In this document: positions 10,101 through 20,153 of the stretch, piece by piece
Numbering within the stretch: position 1 is the stretch's first letter
Layout of the letters: each line of letters opens with the position of its first letter
NCBI RefSeq assembly: GCF_000237925.1
Contig: NC_031502.1
Coordinates: 1,898,031 to 1,962,030 of the forward strand
DNA: 64,000 nucleotides
Direction of reading: 5' to 3'
Source: Schistosoma mansoni
Taxonomy: Eukaryota; Platyhelminthes; Trematoda; Strigeidida; Schistosomatidae
The notes under the pieces: model-generated
Seen by the model: the letters and a program-made list of their open reading frames with translations, nothing else
The model's database searches: none
Told to the model about the DNA's origin: nothing
Program-made: the position numbers and the translations under genes

Positions 10101-12990
10101 AGAAGAACGAAATGAAATTGTCAGAGTGAACTGGGATGGATTACAGTGATGTTGGTTTTAGTGATAGGCGGGAACATTCAACATAGAGAATATGTATCTG
10201 CAAGAGAAATGCACTCGTGTCACGAAGATGATAGAATAATGGTGGACATCCAGTTCCAATGGAAGGAATCAGAATGAATTCATCTACTGGAATGAGAGGG
10301 ATGTTAAGCGATCTCACTTGTGCTTGAAAGCTGATCACTATTTTCGTGCAGGTTCTAACCAATTAGTAGTAGTAGTAGTTGTTGTTGTTGTGGTGGTGGT
10401 GGTATTAGTGGTATGAGTAGTCGTGACAGTAGTGTGACTTGTGTTTATAATAGTGATCGTAGCCGTAGTAGTAGTAGTAATACTAGCAGCTCAGATCAAT
10501 AATCAGTGTTTGCATGGATAGTTACTATGTCCTAGTTTGGCCACCCCGTAACTGGTTTACGACCAACTCAAAGTCATATAGTACTCACTGACTTACTTAC
10601 TTATTACTTGGCTACTTACTTACTAACGCCTGTTAACCCTCGTGGAAGAACATAGGCCGACCATCACCATTCCACATCGAACTCTGTTCTGGACAATACT
10701 TTCCGGTCATTCTCACTTGACATTCATCCTCTTCACATCCGCTTACAATTCTCAACGAAGTAAGTTATTTGGCCTTCGTCTTTCCCGTTTACCTTTACAA
10801 TTCCAAGTTGGAGCTTGTCTCATGATTGAGTTTGAAGATTTCCTTAATGTGTGTTCTATTCACTTCCAACGTCTTTTATTAATTTCCTCTTCAGATGGAA
10901 GCTGATTTGTTCTTTCCCATAGTAGGCTATTGTTGATGGTATCGGCTCAAGGAATATTGAGTATTTTGCATAGACAACTGTTTATAAATACTTGTGAGCT
11001 TTTGATGTTGGTTGTGGTAGATCTCGAAGTTTTAGTCTTGTACAGTAGAAATGTGTTGACGTTCGTATTGAAGATAGTGACTTTGATATTGGTTGATAGT
11101 TGTTTTGAGTTCAATATGTTCCTCAACTTCGCATAGTTCATGTTCATTATTGCAGATAAATAAAGATTCTTCAATGTGAAATAGGTTTCAGTAAGGTCTT
11201 CTGAGGATGTTAACCAGAATATTGCACATAATATAAAATTGTAATTTTCATGCTCAATACTCGAAGTTAAATTTACATTAGAGAGGAGAGAATATGATAA
11301 GTCCATGATAGATCTTATCATAGCACGGTGACAGGTGTCCTCAAATATCAAAATTGATGGTACTCGATCAATTTTCTGTATATCTAGTTCCAAAAATATA
11401 CTATGTTTTATGGACCGTCAACTACCAGGCAACAAAATCGTCAGGCAGAATACCGACTTCTATGACATTGTCCCTGTGCTGAACCAATGATGCTTCAAGC
11501 AGCACTAGTAGCCTTGAGTCAGCTATGAGTCCTTATTGGTCTTCCGAATAGCAACTTCACACCTACTCCACCACTTCCAGTCCGGAACGCAGATATCAGC
11601 CCCCACTGTATGAATCGTATATTTCATACATACGTGGTTTGTATATATATAATCTAGTTGCTCAATAATTTTGTGATAAGAATAAATGCTATCATAATAG
11701 ATGGTGTCTAGTAGTGGAATCCAGGTCGCCCGTTTCTTCCTACTTATTGCTCGTCATTTGGATGTACCTGCATCCTTGCATTGATGTTCACCCGTGGACT
11801 GAAATCTAGTACTATGAACTCCTGGATTCCACCGCTAGCCCTCATCCATCTCTGCCCATAATGCTTGTGACTTAAAGCAATATCGAGGCAATCGACACAG
11901 GATGCACATATGTCGATCAGAGACTGATCAATGTCAGTCCTGAACATCAATGGAACGATTCAAACAAACAATACCAAAATGAATATGTAAAAATGGTCTA
12001 CAAATAATTCCTAGCAGTTACCATCCATTTATTCATCGTAACAAAGGGCACATAAATTCACTCACAATCTTCAGTCGTAATAATCTATCCTTCAAGAAGC
12101 GTCACATGAGCAAGGGATTCATGATGGTGGTGGTAGTTTTAACGAATAACCGGTCTGCAATATTGTCATTCGCATTATCAATATCAGCTTCACGGTCTAA
12201 TTTAACACATATTAAACCACACTTCGACAGTTTAAAGGCTTAACTCATAAACACCAAACCACAATAGTCCTTAATATCTTGTGTCCATGGAGGAAGAGCA
12301 TCTCTGATCAGGATTATTCAATAAAATAGCAAGCTGAATAATGGGTCAGTGTACTGAAGTGTCCGTGACAAACATTTCTCTATCAGGTCATATTACTGAC
12401 GATGCTTTGACCAAGTACTGCTACAACGGCCTTTTCAAAACTATGTGAATTAAGCAATCAAAGTTCACACTTTACAGCGTTTGTCAATTCAAAATAAAAC
12501 GTTGAAACTGTCAAAAACTGAAATCTGATCTCCATCGTGCTATGAGTTGAAATTTTGACATTTTCAATGTATCTACATATTTTTGTGAATGTTGACGATT
12601 TATTTGAATGATGAAGTTTTGACCAGTGTTTAACAGTTTGAAAACTTATTATTTGTTTCAAGTAACGAATTACTTCCAATTGTGATGGGTGCCTCGATAG
12701 AAGAATATGAAAGAGTCGCTCCTCCACACTCTTTCATTCACGTTGATCAATTCGAATCACCAGCTAAACTGGCAGACTATTTGAAGTATTTGGATAAGAA
12801 TGATACTGCATATAATGAATATTTTGCATGGCATGGTCATGGAATCATACATGATTACGATGCTCAACTTCAATGTGCGATGTGTCTACTGGCACATACA
12901 TCTCAAGCATTTGGTCCATATTGGGTTCCGAAAGTGGCACGATGGTGGAATGATGGATGTAATGGTCGGAAATTGCGTTGGAATCCATGA
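6952..12990 (+). CDS. alpha-1,3-fucosyltransferase copy 1, lacking the signal-anchor exon
   Basis: Exons are 6952-7188, 8372-8590, 9829-10001 and 12663-12990, with the same splice sites and phases as the downstream copy. They give 318 codons of intact GT10 catalytic domain without stops or frameshifts. No ATG-bearing anchor exon precedes it. Homology to the other copy resumes only at about 6410, directly after a SINE, and the roughly 1.35 kb that carries exon 1 elsewhere is missing. Relative to copy 2 I count four amino-acid differences (Y-to-D and T-to-A in exon 4; Y-to-H and P-to-L in exon 5). Either the gene uses an unseen upstream exon, or it makes an unanchored protein, or it is a recent pseudogene. 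Its reading frame is still open. Confidence 0.82.
8372..8590 (+). CDS. fucosyltransferase copy 1, exon 3
   Basis: 73 codons with the [11 protein letters not shown] and AWFVSNC motifs. It differs from the other copy by a silent GAG/GAA change. Confidence 0.87.
9829..10001 (+). CDS. fucosyltransferase copy 1, exon 4
   Basis: Acceptor attttcag, donor AA|gtaagt. It carries [16 protein letters not shown]; the Ala replaces the Thr usual in the YVTEK motif of the family. Confidence 0.87.
10363..10490. repeat. GTA/GTT/GTG trinucleotide tract in intron 4
   Basis: Compound trinucleotide repeat, shorter in copy 2 (24796-24870). One junction of the copy-specific 1.06 kb segment lies in it. Confidence 0.75.
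10500..11393 (-). pseudogene. RTE-like retrotransposon, 3' end of the RT ORF
   Basis: On the minus strand an open frame (11393-10947) carries NLYLSAIMN..., [20 protein letters not shown] and [13 protein letters not shown]. Another frame continues to about 10640 with the helical C-terminus of RTE polymerases. A tacttactta-type 3' tail follows. It lies only in copy 1 intron 4. Confidence 0.7.
11540..11700 (+). repeat. LTR-like dispersed sequence in intron 4
   Basis: Diverged likeness to the LTR family at 41141-41569 (ccagtccggaacgcagatat, then cactgtatgaatcg). Also in copy 2 at 24880-25070. Confidence 0.4.
11705..11960 (-). repeat. old Sm-alpha type hammerhead SINE (family 2), copy 1 intron 4
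   Basis: Minus-strand body reads ...GTACATCCAAATGACGAG...GAAGAAACGGGCGACCTGGATTCC, a decayed version of the schistosome Sm-alpha hammerhead; the core C3/U4 and stem II are damaged. Copy 2 counterpart: 25078-25180 and 25435-25590. Confidence 0.6.
12663..12990 (+). CDS. fucosyltransferase copy 1, exon 5 and stop
   Basis: One base plus 108 codons and TGA, ending KLRWNP. A candidate AATAAA lies near 13284. The 3' flank stays collinear with copy 2 to about 13757. Confidence 0.87.
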
Positions 12991-13472
12991 AAGATGAATA
13001 TTGAGAACAAAATTATTGTTTTATTTTCTAAACTGTATTAAGTTGTAATGTACATAGTGCTTTCTACTTTATACATTTTCTGGTATAGATCAAAATACAT
13101 TTGAAAATGAATAAGATTTTCCACATAGAAACAATTCTGATATTTTTCGTGAAAACAGTTGTCATGTTAACTCAGACAATTTCATATGGAATGATTATGG
13201 AGTAACATAATGCTATACACTATTCACAAACGTTTGGTCATGTGATAACGAGAAAGGTATAACTGTTCATCAAGTAACCTTGAATAAAGTATCAATGGAG
13301 AAGTGTTGTTAAGGAAAATAATGAAAATGCGATTTGAGGGAGGGAAAGTATTATTTTTCCAATATTAACTTTCCATCTTGACTTTCGACTAATTCTAATA
13401 TAAATACCATAGGATAAAATAATTAACACCGTCTAAATTGAAATTTCAACTGATTTAAGTGAATATAAATAG

Positions 13473-13757
13473 GTGGGTTGTTTGTGGAGACTTTTAGTAG
13501 TTTTTATATAGACTTGAAATCATGACTCAATTGAAGGTAGACCAGCAGGGGAAACCTGAAAGCACTGGACAGCCGTTGCCGTCTAAGCGGTCAATCGGTT
13601 GAGTACACTAGCGCGAGACTGGTAGGTGCTGAGTTGGAGTCTCGCGAAGCGGGATAGTGAATGCGCACTGCTCAGGAGTCCCACAATTAGACGAAACGGC
13701 CGTCTACTGCTTTCAGGTTTTCCATGGTGGTCGAGCTTCAATGGACTCATGATTTCA
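13473..13757. repeat. foldback ribozyme-SINE, copy 1
   Basis: A minus-oriented tail fragment (13473-13573) meets a plus-oriented head-body piece (13576-13757), so inverted arms of about 60 bp face each other over about 125 bp. The hammerhead core is CTCAGGA (G5 lost). The duplication ends within it. Confidence 0.8.
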
Positions 13758-13769
13758 AGTATATATATG

Positions 13770-14860
13770 GATATAAATAAGTCAATAATCGGAAAAATGT
13801 CAATATTATTTAGTTGGTTAATTGTTAAAAATAGTCGGGTAAATGAATGGATACGAATGTCAAGGGGTTATCTAGTTAGACATATGATGATCAGACTGAA
13901 GAATCTATGCGAACTCGTTATAGATGTAAATGTGATAATTTAACTGAATGATATAGAAAAGGATTATGTACTCAACATAATATACGCTATATGACAGAAG
14001 GATTGTGATACTACTTGAATAGCTAGAGGGTAGAATGTGCAGGAGCGTTTCGAATATATGATACAATGTCACTTTTTGAAGTAATAATTATGTCGAGTGA
14101 AACGTGATTCTTGCAGTCAATATTGACTAAATCAATAGAGAGACAGTGTCCTAATGTTTTTGTCTGTTTTTTTTTTGTTCACCCATAAAAAGCGACATTT
14201 TGAAATAGTATCAGGTTGCTTAGTTATGCATCATGTGAGTAGTCAAAAGTATGTAAAGAAAACAAGCTTCAAAAATCAATCTTGGTTACATAGATATTTA
14301 CCATGAATATGATACACTTTATTGTTTCTTGAAACATCTCTCTGAAGTTGTGTCACATTTTCATTGTCTTTGTCAATTTTAAAATTAGAGTTTTACTTTG
14401 ATTTCCAATCAAATTTTAGATGATATGAATGATATAATCGCTAGTTGAGGAAATCGTAATTAAAACTTTAGGTTACTTCCAGAATGACCAATGAGTGTAT
14501 AAATTGAGACGAAGCGGTCACTTAACAATTTTCTACTAAACATCAGGGGATAGAGATGATAGAGTTCACTTGAATATCTGATGATTGATTCGTCTCGTGA
14601 TAACTGTCAAATTAGTTTAACAGTATAACATATATTTTCAATGAATGTGTAAATTTTCCCATACACGTTTTCCTATGTGATTCATTGGAAAATATTTATC
14701 ATTTGAAAATAGTACAATGTGTGGAACGAAAGCTCTTTTCAACCTCTCATTCATCTGCGTAAGATTTATTTCAGGAAATGTCTAGTTGTTTGCTAATCAA
14801 TTAAAAGCGTTTAGTGATATTACATCTTCTATCTCATAACCCATTACTTGACGGTCATGA
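13770..14860. other. no recognisable feature
   Basis: AT-rich sequence, no coding or repeat motif identified. Confidence 0.5.
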
Positions 14861-14874
14861 ATTACATAACGAGT

Positions 14875-15236
14875 GACTGGCTCACTAGTGACTGACTTCG
14901 ATAAGTAAATCTAGGAGTTCTAGTGAGAAGCAGTGACCAGTGGAGTTCAAACCACGTCTATTGTGAGATATCAACTCACTGAAGACAATTGGTTAACGGT
15001 TGCTCAAACATCGTGAATTGGTTGGAGTTAGACACAAACACCATCAGATGCCGACTCAATGATCTATCGGTTAAGTGCTCTGACGCGAGACTGGTAGGTC
15101 TTAGGTTCGAATCTCGCGAGGTGAGGTCATAGATGCGCACAGCTCAGGAGACCAACAATAGGACGAAACGGCCGTCCAGTGCTTGCAGGTTTTCCATGGT
15201 GGTCTGGCATCAATTGACTCATGATTTCAACTATGA
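14875..15236 (+). repeat. long-form ribozyme-SINE
   Basis: Begins ctcactagtgactgacttcg, includes the segment with gatatcaactcactgaagac, then the tRNA-like head and body. Core CTCAGGA (G5-to-C). Confidence 0.8.
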
Positions 15237-15584
15237 TCCATTTTCAAAAATTCGAAATTTCGTCCAATTAAATCATAGAATACCTCCTCTAAAAATGAAA
15301 TGACAATAAATCGAATAATCTTTACATTAGATTGTCTATTTCATGAATAAAAAAACAGTATGCCATGAAGAACTGATCAACAATGAACACGCACACACAC
15401 ATACACAAATCAAAATGGAAGTTCCCATGTAACTCTAATGTTCTGAAATGTCATACTTTCTGAGACGGTGGATAAGATTTGTAACTCAGGTGGGTGATTT
15501 TGATGGAGTTTTGTTCTCTGAGCTCTGTATTGACCAATCACAACTGAAGACAAATCTACAAATTTTCATCGTTGTATTCCTGAG

Positions 15585-15683
15585 TTAATTGAAACTAGAC
15601 CACCATAGACAACCTCAGAACACCGAATGGACCGTTTCATCCTAGTACGAGACTCCTTAATAGTACGCATCCACAATTCCACC
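15585..15683 (-). repeat. ribozyme-SINE fragment
   Basis: Diverged body in minus orientation; the core reads TTAAGGA. Confidence 0.65.
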
Positions 15684-15780
15684 TTTCAGGATTCGATGTT
15701 TTGTTTTTACAAAAAAACCTTCATTGATTCAAATTAAGTTATTGTTATTATTTCTTTAATATTAACAATTGCTTTAATTA

Positions 15781-16112
15781 TCAGAAGGAGGTTTTGTGGA
15801 GATTTTAGTAATTTTATATAGTTGATATCATGAGTCCATTGAAGCTAGACCACCATGGAAAACTTAAAAGCACTGAATGGCCGTTTCGTCTTATTGTGGG
15901 ACTCCTCATCAGTGCTATCCACGATCTCGCCTTGTCTATCGGTCAAGTGCTCTGGCGCGAGACTGGTAGGTCTTGGGTTCGAGTTTCGCGAGACGGGATC
16001 GTGGATGCACACTGTTCAGGAGACCCACAATAAGACGAAACAGCCATCCAGTGCTTCTAGGTTTTCCATGGTTGTCTAGCTTCAATTGACTCATGATCTC
16101 AACTATATAGAA
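15781..16112. repeat. foldback ribozyme-SINE
   Basis: Minus-oriented tail/body (15781-15935) joined to a plus-oriented tRNA-like part and body (15936-16112). Both outer ends are SINE 3' tails. Neither hammerhead core is intact. Confidence 0.8.
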
Positions 16113-16490
16113 TTAGTATAATTACAAATAGAAGATTAAAAATGGTAATTGTTTTTATTGAACGATCATATAAATTCAATAACTTCCAATACTGTCAGGT
16201 CATTCTATATAAATTTATGTATTTCTTTTCTTAATCGAATAACCTTGACCAGTATTTATATACAATAAGTTGATTTGTTAATGGTTTTATGTTTATTAAT
16301 TTATATGGTTGTTAATATTGTTCAATTTGATTGGTCTTGTATTTGTTTAGATAACCAAAACAACCAACAAGTTCATTTCAAATTACGTCTAGATCTAATT
16401 CAATCATTGAAAAATGGTACGTTTTATATTAATCGTTTATTCATTTGTTTTTTTATTTATTTAAATATAAATATTGGTATAAATAGGCTG

Positions 16491-17301
16491 TGATAATGCT
16501 CGGGTGCTAAAACCGAAGAAGGTCGTATTCTTAGGGAGTTATATCGGAAGCCTTCGACTTAGAGATCTAACCCTTAAGTCAGTGGAGCAACGTATGGAGG
16601 TTCAGTCCAATGGTAGCCGGTGACTAATGATTGGTTCGTACGCCATTTGTACCCTCAGGATCCTCGAACTCATGTAGACGATTGGTTTAGAATCAGGGTT
16701 TTCTAACTTCCGTATGTGGATCCTCCCTAATGTGAACCGCGAAAGAAGAAGCCTTAACAAACTACAGAAGCTATTTTTGGGGACGTTATTTCATTTAATT
16801 CAAAGCTTGTAAAACTGTAACATTTACTTTTGTCCCTAGTCTATTCTACAGATCATAAGCTTTCGTTTGATATATGATTCACTGCCATAGCATTTTTTGT
16901 TCCAAAGCTATTGTAATTTAGACGCAACCTTTTGTACTCTATTTTCTACTATAATCCCCCAGTTTTGGACATAATTGTATTTTTCTAATCATTGTAAGTC
17001 GGGGTTAGGTTAGTCATCTATTTATTTATGTATCTTTTTACATTAATCTGAATTGGGAATTTGAGTACTAGATCGGGATTGGGATAAAGTGATTAGTGTT
17101 CCAGTTGTCCTTGTCTTCTCTCTCTCGTGCTTGCCAGCCAATCAGGAATAGAATAGTTTTCGGTAGTTTTCGACTCTTTACCCCCACTTCGAACTCACGC
17201 ATATTAGCCTCAAAGTTGGGCCAGTCAGCCTATCGTGTCAAGGTCTTAATCTACATTATACTCGGCACTAAAGTGGGTAGACAGATTCAAGGACGTAACA
17301 C
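16491..17301 (+). repeat. LTR-like dispersed repeat, family R
   Basis: Starts TGTGATAATGC and ends GGACGTAACA. Diverged copies lie at 42010-42740 (+) and 54661-55215 (-). No flanking retrotransposon frame was identified, so it may be a solo LTR. Confidence 0.5.
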
Positions 17302-17519
17302 TGCCAATCCACCAACCCGGTTAAAGCGCCGGACATTCGCCTTTTGTCCTCTCAATTTCGTAAACAACAGTAGTGTCACGAGAAGGTAGTGAGTAGGACT
17401 TCCCTGACAGTGGTTGTATACGCATGGCCATGTGGGAGTATTTCAAGAGGGAGAGTGGACTCTCTCCACCCTCAGCTGTACTAGGGCATTTGAGGCATAA
17501 ATCTTTTGAGTTCCTAAGA

Positions 17520-17880
17520 ATTTTATAGCCGAAATCATGAATCAATTGAAGCTGGATAACCATGGAGAACCTGAAAGTACTGGACGGCCATTTCGTCCTA
17601 CTGTGGGACTCCTGAGCAGTGCGCATCCACGATCCCGCCTCGCGAGCGAGATTCGAACCCAGGACCTATCAGTCTCGCACGCGATCGCTTAACCACTAGA
17701 CCACTGAGCCGAACGGCATCCAACGCTGTTAATGTCTAACTTCAACCAATCCACGAAATGCGCGACCGTCCACCATCATCTTCAGTGAGTTGATATCTCA
17801 AAACCGACCTGGTTGAAGTCCACTGGTCACCGCTTCTCACTAGAACTCCAGGAAATAACTCTTGAAGTCCGTCACTAGTG
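17520..17880 (-). repeat. long-form ribozyme-SINE
   Basis: Complete in minus orientation: body, tRNA-like region (B box within gcgagattcgaacccagg) and 5' extension. Core CTCAGGA (G5-to-C), other parts well kept. A tail fragment follows at 17900-17940. Confidence 0.82.
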
Positions 17881-18106
17881 AGCCTATTATTATTATTATC
17901 AGCAGGGGTTTTGAGGAGATTTTAGCAATTTTATAGTTGGATTGTTTATCATTGTAATGATATTATTACCACTTTTTAATAAATGACTTTTCTTGACATT
18001 TGAAAAATTGGTTCAGAAAGTAATATTTTAATGGTTAGACAGTTCAACTTTCAAGTACTTGATTACATTTACTGTAATTCATTTATTTTTTAACGTTGAT
18101 GATCGA

Positions 18107-18461
18107 TGTCGAATGATTGGAAGCCTACTCGAGATAGACGGTGACGGTGTAACGAATAAGCTAACTTCGAAGTCACACCTCGTGATCAGCACCTTACGTG
18201 GATTGCCCCATCGACGCATCAACGGACCATGAATGCTCTGAAGACTGTACAATACAAAGGATTTTATTACAAGAATTTATTAGTTAAAGTAGATACAAGC
18301 GAAAGTAGAACCACTGTGCATGGGCCAGTCCATGGCGTATGATTAACTGATGCGCGTTGATTGTCCGTGACCTTGACGGGGATCGATGATCTGTTCGATA
18401 TTTAGTGACTCGACTGCCAGATGATTTGACTAGGGTTCAGTGACATTTCACTGGCCCTACA
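18107..18461 (+). repeat. solo-LTR-like repeat, family S
   Basis: 355 bp, TGTCGAATGATTGG to TGGCCCTACA, with a similar 354-bp copy at 35211-35564. Flanks atcga/ataga match at four of five bases. Confidence 0.55.
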
Positions 18462-18714
18462 ATAGAATTCTTCGCATGAAGTATTTCAACGGGTTTCCTT
18501 CATATTTCTTTATCAATCCTGACAATAAATATTGAGTGATCTCCAGTTAGGTGTTAGCATTTCAGGAAATGACATTGGAATAATGTTTATTCTTTTCAAT
18601 TCATATAGCCAGGCATAATGTAATCTCTGATTGTACTTTTTTATATGGTGTACAGCGAAAGGTCGTAGACTTTTCATAAACGCACCTGAATAGATTATTG
18701 TATTAATAGACATA

Positions 18715-19002
18715 ATGAGGTATTTAAACAAAAATCATTTAATCGATGCCTTCTATATTGGAGAGTCATCTCGCGAAATCTCGATTCGCGCTAAAGAACA
18801 TATCAGGTACACAAAGAAACCTCCTAATAATCCTGTAGAATTAGATGGACTTCAAATTAAATCGGCAATAGCAGTTCACGCCATTTTCAACAATCATCAA
18901 ATTGATTTCAAAAATATCAAAATACTACAGAAAGGTTTTCATATAATGCTTAATCCCACAGCTCTCAATAGAAATGAAGGCCTTACCATACATCCTACTT
19001 GA
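18715..19002 (+). pseudogene. Penelope-like element, GIY-YIG endonuclease relic
   Basis: The open frame encodes AFYIGESSREISIRAKEHIR, the GIY-YIG core with its Arg, then KSAIAVHAIFNNHQIDF, a pattern of Penelope-like retroelement endonucleases. No reverse transcriptase precedes it within reach, so it is a 5'-truncated relic. Confidence 0.7.
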
Positions 19003-19199
19003 ACTATCTATCCTAGTCACTTAGTCTGATATTATTTACAATTTCACACCATTACATTACAAATTAAACTCTATCCTTTGTCATTATAAAGATCACACAT
19101 TTTCCATTATTGACAGTGCATACATACACACAAAATTACATACATGTCGCTTATGAATCAAACTATTGAAATTTGAAACATCATATTCTCAGCATCATA

Positions 19200-19470
19200 T
19201 CAAATTCACACTGGATTCTCAATCTTTAGAATTACAATTAGTCCGATGATACCCAGTGATGTGAACTGTCAGACATGTGGAGCGTTGGTTGCCGGCCTCA
19301 TCGACTGGACATCCCGTGTTTGAATGTGAGACTGAATGTACTGTGTTTGGTTCTCAGAGGGTGACGGTCGTGGATGCTGACTGCTGAATCGTCTCATTCA
19401 GCAACAAAACAGTCGTCTGTTGCTTGTCCTACATCAATTGGTTAGTGATCTCACAAAAATGTTCAATTAA
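19200..19470 (+). repeat. diverged hammerhead-SINE relative, copy 2
   Basis: It has a tRNA-like stretch (ttgccggcctcatcgactgg, cgtgtttgaatgtgag) followed by a ribozyme-like body without a valid core. Partner of 6035-6140. Confidence 0.55.
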
Positions 19471-19805
19471 TGACTTCGATTCAGGCTTGAAATTCATAGT
19501 AGTTGACTAATTTACAAATCAAACACTGAGAACATTAATCCACTGCCACAGTACATTCTGGTTTGCATGCAATTGTTGTGCCAGTAAACAATTAGCTACT
19601 GAATAAGAAATACATATGTTACGTGAATATTTTCTCAACTAGATAACATGAATACGTTCTATTGTTGCTTATGATATTTCACTAATGAAAGGTTGTAATA
19701 TAAGCTTATCAGTGATCTATTGACTATTCTACAATTCTCAGATATCCCACATTTCTGATGATCAATCCTTATAACTGACATCCAATTACTTCTGTAATAA
19801 ACATC

Positions 19806-20153
19806 ATGTGTGAAGTTTTTGGTATAGTTGTACGAAATGATAAATATTCATTGAAAGTCAAATTGTTGGTCAGTGTATCAATTATTCTGTTGATCATATG
19901 GTTGGTCAATGTTGTACCAAGTCTCATTCAATGGAAAATCAATCAAGTCGATCATGATAGAATGCCTGAAACAATAGAAGTCTTGTGCAGTAATATATCA
20001 ATTACAAACCAGTCAGAATCAGATCTTGCTAGTATATTACACAAAATATATTCCCCTATCAGTAAAACATCCGTTCACAAATACCCATTAAGATTTAGTC
20101 TGGAAGAAAATAGACTGGAGAAATTATATGATTCATTAAATATGAATAAGACG
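19806..20153 (+). CDS. fucosyltransferase copy 2, exon 1 (tail, signal anchor, stem)
   Basis: 116 codons from ATG to the donor ACG|gtaagt, phase 0. It encodes the cytosolic tail, a strongly hydrophobic segment and a stem with two N-glycosylation sequons. It has no counterpart in the first copy. Confidence 0.88.

Larger units (their letters stand above)
5825..13757 (+). repeat. segmental duplication, copy 1 block
   Basis: Nearly identical to about 19165-27371 over exons and introns. Differences: exon 1 and about 1.35 kb are missing at about 6140; about 1.06 kb of RTE-derived sequence (10428-11493) is extra in intron 4; an indel of about 17-20 bp lies near 8960. Homology ends inside a SINE at about 13757. 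The leftmost 300 bp may instead be a dispersed repeat. Confidence 0.85.

Noticed and set aside
10947-11393. 148-codon minus-strand frame
   Set aside because: Its C-terminal part matches an RTE polymerase end, so it is a retrotransposon remnant and not a host gene.
17096-17389. 97-codon plus-strand frame
   Set aside because: It lies mostly in the LTR-like family R repeat, with no known domain.
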